From an uncultured Haloferula sp. (GTDB lineage: Bacteria; Verrucomicrobiota; Verrucomicrobiae; Verrucomicrobiales; Akkermansiaceae): 26,041 bases of DNA. Below, one piece after another: positions 8,466 to 16,437 of the stretch. The first letter of the stretch is position 1. Each line of letters begins with the position of its first letter. The DNA lies in assembly GCA_946885645.1 (NCBI GenBank), contig CAMPGU010000022.1:1-26041 (forward strand), given 5' to 3'. Under the pieces are notes generated by a model. The model had not been told where the DNA came from, ran no database searches, and saw only the letters and a program-made list of their open reading frames with translations. Made by a program: the position numbers and the translations under genes.

Positions 8466-9305
8466 ATGCATCTCATCGAACTGTTCCGCCACGATTTCAT
8501 GCGCCATGCTCTGATCTCCGGACTGCTGTTGGGTCCGGTGTGCGCCTTGCTCGGCGTGTTCGTGAACCTGCGGGGGATGGCATTCTTCAGCGATGCGCTG
8601 GCCCACTCCGCGCTGACCGGCGTGGCACTCGGATTCATGATCGATGCCTGGACCGGCTGGAAACTCGATCCCTCGGTTTATGTCCTGATTTTCTCCTGCC
8701 TGCTCGCGCTGGGCATGGGCTGGCTGTCCCAGCGCACACCGCTTTCACGGGACACCATCACCGCCTTCACCTTCACCGGCAGTGTCGCCCTCGGGGTGAT
8801 CCTCATCTCCCTGCTTGGGAGACACCGGATGCTCGAAGGCCTGCTCTTCGGCAGCATCTACTCCAACGGCCCCGCGGACATCGCCCGCCAGGCCGTGCTC
8901 GCCGCGGTCGTTCTCCTGTTTTTCCTCACCCAGCTCCGCCCGCTCACGCTCGCCACGCTGGACCCTGAACTCGCCCGCGCCCGCGGGATCCATCCGGCGC
9001 TACTTCACTACGGATTCTCGCTCCTCGTCGCCGCCACCGTCGCCGTCGGTTTGAAGATGCTCGGCGCGCTTCTTCTCAGCGCGCTCATCGTCATGCCTGC
9101 CGCCGCCGCGCGGGTCGCCTCCAGCGGCTTCCGCGGACTCATTGGCGGAGCCTTGTTGCTGGGCCTTCTCGCGCCTCCCGTTGGCATCACTGCCTCCGCC
9201 GCCCTCAATCTGCCTACCGGCCCCTGCATCGTGCTGGTCCACGTGGCCGCGCTCGCACTCTGCCAGATGATTCATCTCATCCGCCCGCTAAGAATCCTCA
9301 CATGA
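8466..9305 (+). CDS. znuB: ZnuB-type metal ABC transporter permease
   Basis: Inner-membrane permease of 279 residues from the ABC-3 (ZnuB/TroC) family. About eight hydrophobic helices are visible. The conserved N-terminal segment MRHALISGLLLGPVCALLGV is followed by FFSDALAHSALTGVALGF, the usual region after the first helices, and the C-terminal half carries KMLGALLLSALIVMPAAAA, a hallmark of the family. It starts 9 bp after the ATPase and overlaps the next gene by 4 bp. A homodimer would form the channel with two ZnuC subunits. Confidence 0.92.
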   Translation: MHLIELFRHDFMRHALISGLLLGPVCALLGVFVNLRGMAFFSDALAHSALTGVALGFMIDAWTGWKLDPSVYVLIFSCLLALGMGWLSQRTPLSRDTITAFTFTGSVALGVILISLLGRHRMLEGLLFGSIYSNGPADIARQAVLAAVVLLFFLTQLRPLTLATLDPELARARGIHPALLHYGFSLLVAATVAVGLKMLGALLLSALIVMPAAAARVASSGFRGLIGGALLLGLLAPPVGITASAALNLPTGPCIVLVHVAALALCQMIHLIRPLRILT

Positions 9306-9715
9306 CCACGTCCCCGGATCCTGCCTCAATCCTTGCCGCAGCCCGTTCTGTTAGTGAACGCTGGCTGGCTGCGGTCAACAACCGCGACCTCGAGACATTG
9401 CTCTCACTTTATGCTATGAGCAGCGTGCTGCTACCTACGTTTTCCCCGCACATCATCCGCGAAGATGTTCGCCGCCGGGAATACTTCACCCGTCTATCGC
9501 AACGACCCGGCCTAACGGTCTCACTGCACGAAAAGACCTTCACTGCGCAGGCCGTCGGCCAAGTAGCCGTGGCCAGCGGCATCTACTGCTTTCGTTTCGA
9601 AATCGACGGTGAACCTTACGCGTTCGAGGCAAGGTTCACCTTCGTGATCGATCCGCAGTCGGAGCGTCCCATCGTTCATCACCACTCCTCGCAGATCCCG
9701 CGCACCATGGAGTGA
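9302..9715 (+). CDS. NTF2-like (SgcJ/EcaC, CaMKII-association-type) small protein
   Basis: A 137-residue cytosolic protein with the layout of an NTF2-like cone fold: an N-terminal helix (AAARSVSERWLAAVNNRDLE), a middle ILPTF-like segment (SVLLPTFSPHIIR), and C-terminal strands ending PIVHHHSSQIP. The HHHSS strand is the family's usual ending in the SgcJ/EcaC and CaMKII-association groups. No signal peptide is present. Start and stop overlap the permease and the next GTPase by 4 bp each, so it is embedded in the zinc operon. Family members often have no known function; the triple His could bind metal here, which is inference. Confidence 0.75.
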   Translation: MTTSPDPASILAAARSVSERWLAAVNNRDLETLLSLYAMSSVLLPTFSPHIIREDVRRREYFTRLSQRPGLTVSLHEKTFTAQAVGQVAVASGIYCFRFEIDGEPYAFEARFTFVIDPQSERPIVHHHSSQIPRTME

Positions 9716-10725
9716 TCGCACCGTACTTCGACTCATCCGAGAGCTATCCATCGGCCATGCCGACACCGCACATGACCCCGTCCTCCGACCGCATCCCCAT
9801 CCTCATCGTCGCCGGTTTCCTCGGTGCCGGGAAAACCACCTTCATCCGCGACCTCCTGCCGCGACTCGCGAACGTACCGCGCGCGCCCTACGTGATCCTC
9901 AACGATTTTCTCAACGCCGCCATCGACGCATTCACCCTGAAGGGCCTCGGTGCGGAAATCAAAGGCCTCGTCGCCGGTTGTGTCTGCTGCGATGACTCGG
10001 ACAGCCTCATCGACGCGATCCTGCGCGTGCCGATTTCCATCCGCCCGCTCGTCATCATCGAGGCAAACGGCACCACCGATCCTTTCCGCCTCATCGAGAC
10101 CCTCACGCTCACCGCTTCCCTGCGCGAGGTCATTGGCCCCATTCTCCAGGTGACCGCCATCAACGAAGCCCGCTGGGCGAAACGGCAGCTCCCAGCCGAC
10201 AAAGAGATCGAGCGCGCCCAAGTCCGCACCGCCAGCGCCATTCTCACCAATCGCGGCGAGTTCGCCACCGACCAACAGAAACAACGGCTGCGCGACGACT
10301 TGCTGGAACTCAATCCCCGCGCACCCCGGCTCGATGCCGAGACATTCGTCGAACTCCTGCTGCGCGAAACCGCCGCCGACATTCTGCCCGCGCCAGACAC
10401 CAGCGATCCCATCCCTCACGGACACCACCACGTGGCTGTGCATGTGGAGCCTCCTGCCATCAGCGAGGACCGCCTGCGCCAATGGCTGCTCGGTCTTCCC
10501 CGTGACATCCTCCGGGTCAAGGGACTCGCCCGCCTGTCCGAAACGGAAATGGCCTACTTCAATCGTACTGACGACCCTTTTGAATCCCCCCGCATCATCA
10601 AGGTGAGAGCCCAGGAGGGCATGAAACCGGCGGCCGTCTTCATCGGCCCCGGCCTCCGCGAGGAATTCCTCCGTGCCTCTTTCCGTGAAGCCTCCGTGCC
10701 GCGTCCTTTCAAGCTCACCCTCTGA
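9712..10725 (+). CDS. COG0523 GTPase, second copy: CxCC kept, NKxD lost
   Basis: G3E-family protein of 337 residues with P-loop GFLGAGKTT (residues 35-43), metal motif GCVCCDD (Cys90, Cys92, Cys93) and IIEANGTTDP (115-124), where the usual ETTG is altered to EANG. The guanine-specificity motif NKxD is not recognisable; the matching place reads ILTNRGEF (177-184), so nucleotide preference may be relaxed. A short His cluster, PHGHHHVAVH (235-244), precedes a compact C-terminal domain (ILRVKGLARL). The GTG at 9712 overlaps the preceding stop (GTGA); ATGs at 9757 and 9772 are alternatives and would trim a poorly conserved N-terminal tail. It closes the overlapping operon and probably works with the transporter in zinc allocation. 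Confidence 0.85.
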   Translation: MIAPYFDSSESYPSAMPTPHMTPSSDRIPILIVAGFLGAGKTTFIRDLLPRLANVPRAPYVILNDFLNAAIDAFTLKGLGAEIKGLVAGCVCCDDSDSLIDAILRVPISIRPLVIIEANGTTDPFRLIETLTLTASLREVIGPILQVTAINEARWAKRQLPADKEIERAQVRTASAILTNRGEFATDQQKQRLRDDLLELNPRAPRLDAETFVELLLRETAADILPAPDTSDPIPHGHHHVAVHVEPPAISEDRLRQWLLGLPRDILRVKGLARLSETEMAYFNRTDDPFESPRIIKVRAQEGMKPAAVFIGPGLREEFLRASFREASVPRPFKLTL

Positions 10726-10782
10726 ACTTCCGCAACCCGCGCCTGTGAATTCGCCCGTGCTCCCATCCGAGAATCTTCATTC

Positions 10783-11916
10783 ATGAAAGTCACCCTGATC
10801 ACCGGCTTCCTGGGAGCGGGGAAGACCACCTTTCTGGGACGCTTGATCCGGGAACACGGGGCCGGACGAAACTTTGGCGTGATCGTCAACGATCTGAGCG
10901 AACTGGAAGTGGACGGGGAGTTGCTGCGCGAAGGCCATCGCGTTTCCGAAAAACAAGGAACCCTGATCAGTCTGTTCAACGGATCGATCTCTTCGAGCCG
11001 AAGCGCTGATTTCTCCCAAGCTGTTGGCCGGATGAACGATAATGGGATCGAACACGTCTTCGTGGAGACCTCCGGTGGGTCACATCCCATCAGCGTGATC
11101 AACGAGCTGAGGAACACTGCCGGCGTCACTCTTGGAGCTGTCGCCACCCTCGTGGATGCAAGGGCGCTCTATCATGACTATGACGGGGGCATCGGATTGA
11201 TGCGGCTCCTCGCCCGCACGGAGGAAACCGGCGGGTATGGAGCAGAGAACCTCTTGGCGGAGCAGGTCAAGGCCGCAACGGTCGTGGTCCTGACCAAGAT
11301 CGACCTCGTGCCGGATGATGTTCTCCCGGTCATTTTCAAATCCATCGCGGTTTTGAATCCGTCGGCGACCTTGGTCGCTTGTGCCTACGGTAAGATCGAC
11401 CCGGCAATCCTACTTGACGCTCCGGCCTGCCGTCCCCGGCCGCAGGAGTTGTCGGAGGCGAGGGATGTCCCGGAGATCATTCCGGTGGTGATCCGGGACC
11501 GAAGGCCGCTTCATCCGCAACGGTTCATGGAACTTTATCAGCAGCATCTGACCCTTGGCGTCTATCGCACCAAGGGCTTCATCTGGCTGGCAAGCCGGCC
11601 GGACCACGTGCTCCTGTGGAATCAGGCAGGTGGTGCCATGGGATTGGAACTTCTCGCGGTCTGGCGCGCTCATATTCTCGAAGCTGACGGTCGCCTGCTA
11701 GCGGAAGAGCGCGAACTTTTGCGGTCGCGCATGAGTGACCTGGACCCTGACTTCGGAGACCGGTCGTGTGAGGTGACGATCATTGGCAACGCTCCGGAGG
11801 TTGAGACCTTCGCCGCCAGGTTCCGCAACTGCTTCTGCACGGACGATGAAATCGCTCCCTGGAAGTCCGGTGGAGCATTCGAGGATCCATGGCCCAGGAA
11901 TCTAAAAACCATATAG
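10783..11916 (+). CDS. COG0523 GTPase, third copy: metal motif changed to SxSS
   Basis: G3E-family protein of 377 residues with P-loop GFLGAGKTT (residues 8-16), VETSGGSHP (94-102) and TKID (171-174) in place of NKxD. Where the family has GCxCC, this one reads FNGSISSSRSADF, so all three metal-binding Cys are Ser (68, 70, 71). The rest of the fold is well kept: VATLVDAR, the C-terminal GVYRTKGFIWLASRPD, and a final CFCTDDEIAPWKSG..EDPWP like the YciC/ZagA branch. Two Cys in that tail (NCFC) are the only paired thiols. It starts 57 bp after the second GTPase and is probably co-transcribed, though it may have its own promoter. A GTPase that senses or regulates rather than carries metal, or one that replaces the thiol chaperone in zinc starvation, are possible roles. 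Confidence 0.88.
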   Translation: MKVTLITGFLGAGKTTFLGRLIREHGAGRNFGVIVNDLSELEVDGELLREGHRVSEKQGTLISLFNGSISSSRSADFSQAVGRMNDNGIEHVFVETSGGSHPISVINELRNTAGVTLGAVATLVDARALYHDYDGGIGLMRLLARTEETGGYGAENLLAEQVKAATVVVLTKIDLVPDDVLPVIFKSIAVLNPSATLVACAYGKIDPAILLDAPACRPRPQELSEARDVPEIIPVVIRDRRPLHPQRFMELYQQHLTLGVYRTKGFIWLASRPDHVLLWNQAGGAMGLELLAVWRAHILEADGRLLAEERELLRSRMSDLDPDFGDRSCEVTIIGNAPEVETFAARFRNCFCTDDEIAPWKSGGAFEDPWPRNLKTI

Positions 11917-11947
11917 AGCGCCCGGCATCTCCGCGCGCGGTTTTGAT

Positions 11948-11966
11948 CTTCCGAATCAATCGGAAG
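11948..11966. other. Weak hairpin after the third GTPase gene
   Basis: CTTCCGA and TCGGAAG form a 7-bp stem with a 5-base loop 31 bp after the stop at 11916. No T-run follows on the plus strand, so it is not a standard intrinsic terminator, but it is the only obvious RNA structure at the end of the zinc island. Confidence 0.25.
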
Positions 11967-12015
11967 CATCGGTTCGCGCCTACCTCACGTGTCCCGTCCC
12001 TTCACAATAGATGCA

Positions 12016-12165
12016 CTAAGGGTCCTGTTTGGCGATGCCGGTGCCGCCGCAGATCATCCGGTGGCCTGATGGCGTAAGACGGGTTCCCTGCCCGGAACAA
12101 CTGCTGCATCTCAGGACCGAGGTGCTCCGGTTCTTACCTGTGCCGTTGCAGGCGGAGCATTCACC
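12016..12165 (-). pseudogene. Relic of a small CxxCxGxG zinc-binding protein
   Basis: On the minus strand a frame without a usable start codon reads CSACNGTG, then CSSCSGQGTRLTP, then MICGGTGIAKQDP and a TAG stop. These are DnaJ-type CxxCxGxG knots, with one knot incomplete (only one Cys in MICGGTG). An in-frame TGA stands two codons before the first Cys and no ATG, GTG or TTG follows it, so the 5' part seems lost or frameshifted. I do not recognise the parent gene. It lies between the zinc island and the GH2 fragment, in a stretch (11917-12249) that otherwise holds no gene I can support. Confidence 0.35.
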
Positions 12166-12249
12166 TCACAAACGCAGCAAGTGCTACTTGGACCTCTGGG
12201 CCAATGTGCAAGAAAACGGGGGAAGGAGATCACCACGGGACTGATCCGT

Positions 12250-12500
12250 TCACATCTGAACGGATTGGAGATCGTCGAAATCCTTCGCGTATTCCGGCAA
12301 GGCACCGCCGTTCTCAGGCACGTCCGCCAGCTTCCAACGCCAGTCGCCCAGCTTGATCGAGCACGGCACGGACGAAAGAAACTCCTCGGGCTTGTGGCTG
12401 TTAGTATCGCCGTTGCCCACGCCGATCATCCGGCCCGACCCGCTGATCTCGAAAGCCACCGCGAGGTTCGCCGAGGAGGCGGAGGTGGCCTACCTCATAG
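12250..12500 (-). pseudogene. Fragment of a GH2 beta-galactosidase-type gene (late region)
   Basis: The minus strand reads ANLAVAFEISGSGRMIGVGN, then GDTNSHKPEEF, and later LPEYAKDFDD, ending at a TGA at 12250. FEISGxGxxxGVGNGDxxSHxP is the recognisable late region of glycoside hydrolase family 2 enzymes, C-terminal to the catalytic barrel. An in-frame TAG stands about 15 codons before it and neither the catalytic domain nor a signal peptide is present, so this is a remnant rather than a gene. It lies just beyond the 3' end of the GH97 gene and has the same orientation. A second GH2 remnant lies at 21640-22480. Confidence 0.55.
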
Positions 12501-12565
12501 GGAGCCCCACCGTCCCCTGTTCTAGGGCTTCTTGTCTCACCGGGTGGAGCCCGGGGATTCGATCG

Positions 12566-15526
12566 CTATGGAGTCCTCACCCGGACGAAGAACGTGGCAT
12601 CGGTCGGAGGCGAGGACAAGGTGACCGGCACGGTTTCGACCTCACCGTCAGGGATTGGAATACCCTCGGTGGCACCGGTGTCCTCGGTCCAGGCCACCAG
12701 GTCAGAGGATGTCCAGACGCTGTAGACGAGTCCGGTCATGCTTTGCAGGCGGCGGGTGTAGCTGAAGGTGCCGGCGGCCTTGTTGAGCGGGATGGTGATC
12801 GGGTTGATCGAGGACCCTCCGGTGGGATCGAGGCCGAAGGCATATTCCTCGTGATTGGTGAGGCCGTCCTTGTCGTCGTCATTGTTTTCGTCACCCGTCA
12901 CGCCGTTGGCGGATTTCCAAGTATCGTAGTCGTCAATGGCTGGCAGGATTTCCACGATCTGGAAGCCGGCGATGCCGCCATTGCCTGCGGCATGGACCGT
13001 GATGTTCTTGCTGGAACCGCTGAGATTGGCGAAGCGGGCGTAGGTGGCGGCGGCGTTGACGGGCAGGTCGTTGGTTTCAGTCGCCTGGATGAATACGGCG
13101 TTGTCGCCGCTGATCGCGCCGCTGCCGTAGGTGCGGAAATGGAATGTGCCGACTCCATCGGTCACGTAGCCCTCGCGGTCCGACATGTCGGCGCTGAGGT
13201 AAACGTAGATAACGTAATTGGCGTAGGGAATTTCCGACAGGGTGAGTGTCTGGGGATTGCCGCCGGACATGTCCACATAGCTCTTGAGCAATCTTTTGTT
13301 GTAGGAGCCGTCGAGGTCCCGGGCGGGCGACGTGTTCAGCGGGTTGAGCTGCCATTGGGCGCTGTGGCTGAAATGGATGTCGAGCGGGCTGGCGGAGCCG
13401 CTGTTGTCCTTGATGCTGGTGGCCGGGTCGCCGGCGGTGGGCGGCGAAGTCCGGGCAGGATAGGAATTGTTCCAGTGCGCGGCGGGAACCACCCCAGCTT
13501 GGGAGAACCCATCGCTGGGAATGGTGCCAAAGTAGTCCCAGTGGTAGCTGATGATGCCGGGCTGGGCCGGGATGGCGACCGGCCGGAGGGTGGCGGCGAA
13601 GCCTCCGGTATTTTCCATGCGGATGTGGATCGTCTCGCCGCGCGTGAACACGCGGGTCTGTTCGGCGAGGGAGGTCGGTTCCTGGTTGGACTGCGGAGTG
13701 TCGCCGTAGGTGGTCAGGGTGTAATTTCCATCGCCGAGGAAATCCAGGTTGAGATCGAGTTCCAGCGGTTGTTGCAAGTTCATGCCGGCGATCCACCAGG
13801 AATCGCCTTTGCGGCGTGCCTGGACGAGATGGGTCATCAAGCCGGACGACAGCACGCGGGTCGTGTCCCAGGTGCTGGGGAGCTTGCGGAAGAAGTTGAG
13901 ACCGGGCTCTTCCCGATAGTTTGCCGGGGCATCGCCCAGGCAGAGGTAGGGCGAGTCGATCAGCATCGCGAAAGCCAGGTGTCGGGCGCGGGTGCCGGTG
14001 ACCGTGGAGGGAACCGAGTTAGGGACGAATTGGTCAGCCCGGACATTGAGGAAGCCGCCCGGCGTGACGTCGGCAGATCCTAGCAGCCCGCGGGTGAAGG
14101 GCAGCCGCACCATTTGCTCCGGCGTGAAGGCTTGGCCGAGCTTGACGTATTCGGCTCCAAGCACGCCTTCCTGAGTGAGCACGTTCGGCCAGGTGCGCGA
14201 CAGACCGGTGGGCGTGTGAACGCCATGGAAATCCACCACCAACAGATGGTTGGCGGCGGCGGCGGCCAGTTCCTCCATCCACTTTTGGGTTCCCTGCGAG
14301 CCGTTGTTCTGGAAGAAGTCGATTTTCACCCCGGCGGCCCCCCATTGCTTGTAGGTGGCGAACAAGGTGTTTGCCCCGATCGACGGGATGTTCTTCGAGT
14401 TCACCCAGAGGATCAATTTCACGCCTTTCGACGCGGCGTGGGCCATGAGGGCCGGCATGTCGATGTGGGACAATGCCTTGATGGCGGTTTGCGGATCGCT
14501 GCTGTCCTGGTCATACCAGAACCAGTCGATGAGCATGTAGGGCCAGCCCATCTCGGCGGCGAAGTCGATGTAATCCTTGTGGGACTGGGTGTTGCCGCGG
14601 GCGTAGAGACCGTTGTGCTGGGTCCAGTATGGATTGTTGCCGGTCCACCACACGTCCCAGGCGGAGATGCCGGGCTTGATCCAGGAGGTGTCGGCGATCT
14701 GTGAGGGCGTGGCCAGGTTGAGCAGAAACGTGGAGGTTGTGAGAGCACCCGCATTCCGGGCGATGAGCAGCGTGTGCCAGGCGGACGCGCGCGGAGTTTG
14801 GGAATTCACTTGGGAAACCAGCGAGGCTTTGGCTCCGAAGACACCGGGCTGTCCGGTCGAGACAAGCATGGAGCTGGACCAGTCGCGCGCGTCGGCCTCG
14901 GCCACCGCAACCAAGGCATTTGGCGCCTCGACGACCAGCGGCAGGATGCGGTGGCCGGCGGGCATCTGGCTGAGGTGGATTTCGGGATACAAACACTCCG
15001 CATCGGAGCCGCCGCCAATCCAAGCGCGGTGATCACCGGTGAAGAGAAACTCGGTGAGGTTCTCGGTCACGGTGACGGCTGACGGCACGGTCGGTCGGGG
15101 CAGGACATAGCGCAGGGCCACGCCATCGTCATAGGCGCGGACGAGCACCTCGAATTCCATCGGAGCGGCAGGAATTGGGCGCGGCTCGCGCAGGCGGACG
15201 CGCAGCTCGCGGAAGTGGTCGCGCACCGTGGAGAATTTTCCGAAGCTGTTGTTCCAGGTTGTGTCGTTGAGGCGCAGGTCCGCTTCAAGGACTTCCGGCT
15301 GTTGCCCCAGGCGCGTGCCGTCGGAAAGAACGAGGCCAAGCTGCGATGGCACCACCAGGGCGGCACCATCCAGTTGTACGGCGTAGTTGAGTCCGCCGCT
15401 TGTTCCCACGAAAACGGAGATGCTGCCGTCCGGCGAGGTCAAGACGGGGATATCCACCGCCTTGGCTGCCGTATGAAGGAAGAGGGCCGCGGCGATGATC
15501 AGGGCGAGCGGGTGGAGCAGTCTCAT
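12566..15526 (-). CDS. Secreted GH97 glycoside hydrolase with C-terminal accessory domain and sorting-like module
   Basis: Exported 986-residue enzyme, probably an alpha-galactosidase or alpha-glucosidase acting on alpha-linked sugars outside the cytoplasm. The ATG at 15526 begins a signal peptide (MRLLHPLALIIAAALFLHTA); an in-frame GTG or ATG farther upstream would only add six residues. Domains in order: GH97 N-terminal beta-sandwich (about 30-280), (beta/alpha)8 barrel (about 285-560) with AWDVWWTGNNPYW, GVKIDFFQ (Asp403, candidate nucleophile of the retaining type) and LTQEGVLGAEY (Glu453, candidate acid/base), and a GH97 C-terminal sheet to about 650. From about 658 it carries an extra ISYHWDYFGT domain shared with the next two genes, and from about 865 the module YDTWKSANGV..DDDKDGLTNHEEYAFGLDP. 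Typical GH97 enzymes are 630-700 residues, so about 300 residues are added. Family assignment is firm; substrate is not. Confidence 0.9.
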   Translation of the reverse strand: MRLLHPLALIIAAALFLHTAAKAVDIPVLTSPDGSISVFVGTSGGLNYAVQLDGAALVVPSQLGLVLSDGTRLGQQPEVLEADLRLNDTTWNNSFGKFSTVRDHFRELRVRLREPRPIPAAPMEFEVLVRAYDDGVALRYVLPRPTVPSAVTVTENLTEFLFTGDHRAWIGGGSDAECLYPEIHLSQMPAGHRILPLVVEAPNALVAVAEADARDWSSSMLVSTGQPGVFGAKASLVSQVNSQTPRASAWHTLLIARNAGALTTSTFLLNLATPSQIADTSWIKPGISAWDVWWTGNNPYWTQHNGLYARGNTQSHKDYIDFAAEMGWPYMLIDWFWYDQDSSDPQTAIKALSHIDMPALMAHAASKGVKLILWVNSKNIPSIGANTLFATYKQWGAAGVKIDFFQNNGSQGTQKWMEELAAAAANHLLVVDFHGVHTPTGLSRTWPNVLTQEGVLGAEYVKLGQAFTPEQMVRLPFTRGLLGSADVTPGGFLNVRADQFVPNSVPSTVTGTRARHLAFAMLIDSPYLCLGDAPANYREEPGLNFFRKLPSTWDTTRVLSSGLMTHLVQARRKGDSWWIAGMNLQQPLELDLNLDFLGDGNYTLTTYGDTPQSNQEPTSLAEQTRVFTRGETIHIRMENTGGFAATLRPVAIPAQPGIISYHWDYFGTIPSDGFSQAGVVPAAHWNNSYPARTSPPTAGDPATSIKDNSGSASPLDIHFSHSAQWQLNPLNTSPARDLDGSYNKRLLKSYVDMSGGNPQTLTLSEIPYANYVIYVYLSADMSDREGYVTDGVGTFHFRTYGSGAISGDNAVFIQATETNDLPVNAAATYARFANLSGSSKNITVHAAGNGGIAGFQIVEILPAIDDYDTWKSANGVTGDENNDDDKDGLTNHEEYAFGLDPTGGSSINPITIPLNKAAGTFSYTRRLQSMTGLVYSVWTSSDLVAWTEDTGATEGIPIPDGEVETVPVTLSSPPTDATFFVRVRTP
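12731..12817. repeat. 87-bp perfect repeat, copy 1 (in GH97 C-terminal module)
   Basis: These 87 bases are identical to 16603-16689, and similarity continues to about 12935 with scattered mismatches. Both copies encode the same part of the C-terminal module on the minus strand. Synonymous sites are also identical here, pointing to recent duplication or gene conversion. Confidence 0.85.
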
Positions 15527-15559
15527 GTGAAGCAGGGAATACAATCGAATTACAAAATA

Positions 15560-15585
15560 GCCGGGCCTCCAAGCGAAGGCCCGGC
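15560..15585 (-). terminator. Intrinsic terminator for the PEP-CTERM gene
   Basis: GCCGGGCCT and AGGCCCGGC form a perfect 9-bp GC-rich stem with an 8-base loop. Read on the minus strand, it follows the stop of the gene at 15611 by about 25 bases and is succeeded by TATTTTGTAATT. It separates that gene from the GH97 gene (start 15526), so the GH97 gene would need its own promoter or read-through. Confidence 0.75.
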
Positions 15586-15610
15586 CGCTGGATCTTTTGA
15601 AAACGGAGGC

Positions 15611-16363
15611 TCAGCGGCGGCGACGGAACAGGGCCAGCATTCCAAGACCGCCGAGAAGCGCTGCGGAGGGCTCCGGGACCTGTACCACCTGGATGCCGGC
15701 GATACCGCCATTTCCCGCCGCAAAAACACTCAAACTCTGGCTGGATCCGGTTAGGTTGGAGAACCGGGCGTAGGTGGCCGCAGCGTTGGTGCCGAAGTCG
15801 CTGGTTTCGGTGGACTGGATGAACACAGCGTTGTCGCCGCTGATCGCGTCACTGCCGTAGGTGCTGAAGAAGAAGGTGCTGGCTGTATCCGTCACATAAC
15901 CTTCGCGGCCCGATGTATCGGAACTCATGTAAATGTAGATGTCGTATTGGGCGTAGGGGATCTCGGCGAGGCTGATCGTCACCGGGTTGCCTCCCACCAT
16001 GTCCACGTAGCCTTTGAGCAAGCTTTTGTTGTAAGTTCCATCCACGTCCTGAGGCACGCCAGTCCAAAAGGGAGCGAGGTGCCACTGGCCGGTGCCGCTG
16101 AAATGGATGTCCATGGTGGTTCCATTGCCGCTGTCGTCGATCAGGTTGAGCTCAGGGCTACCGACCGTGGGCGGAGTAGTCGATGCGCCTGTCCCATCGT
16201 AGGAATTATTCCAATTTGCGGCGGACACGACGCCAGCAAGTGAAGTCGAGTTCGTGGGAATCGTGCCGTAATAGTCCCAGTTGTAGCTGATCACCGCCGA
16301 GTGGGCGCAGGTGAGCTGCGCGAGCAGCGAGGCGGACAGGACGAATAGAGTTTTTTGGTTCAT
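15611..16363 (-). CDS. PEP-CTERM protein made of one ISYNWDYYGT domain
   Basis: Exported 250-residue protein. The signal peptide is MNQKTLFVLSASLLAQLTCAHS. The body (about 24-225) is one beta-rich domain beginning VISYNWDYYGTIPTNST and including AANWNNSYDG, DIHFSGTGQWHLAPFW, GTYNKSLLKGYVDM, EIPYAQYDIYIYMSSDTSGR, SGDNAVFIQSTETSD and NGGIAGIQVV. The tail VPEPSAALLGGLGMLALF plus RRRR is a PEP-CTERM signal. The same domain sits in the GH97 protein and in the beta-strand-repeat protein on either side, with long stretches of similar DNA. The function is unknown; sugar or polymer binding outside the cell is suggested by its fusion to GH97. A terminator follows at 15560-15585. Confidence 0.85.
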   Translation of the reverse strand: MNQKTLFVLSASLLAQLTCAHSAVISYNWDYYGTIPTNSTSLAGVVSAANWNNSYDGTGASTTPPTVGSPELNLIDDSGNGTTMDIHFSGTGQWHLAPFWTGVPQDVDGTYNKSLLKGYVDMVGGNPVTISLAEIPYAQYDIYIYMSSDTSGREGYVTDTASTFFFSTYGSDAISGDNAVFIQSTETSDFGTNAAATYARFSNLTGSSQSLSVFAAGNGGIAGIQVVQVPEPSAALLGGLGMLALFRRRR

Positions 16364-16437
16364 CTGTATGGTGCTGGGTTTTTACGGGGTGGGAGAATGA
16401 TGGTTCGCGTTCCCCAGGGTTAGTGTTAGGCAATGGC

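Noticed and set aside
12244..12265. Hairpin ATCCGTTC / GAACGGAT
   Set aside because: A clean 8-bp stem, but no T-run on either side; part of it lies in the GH2 remnant, so no terminator or site is claimed.
12353..14083. Long open frame on the plus strand (576 codons)
   Set aside because: It is antisense to the GH97 gene, which has clear family motifs; the frame is a by-product of GC-rich codon use.
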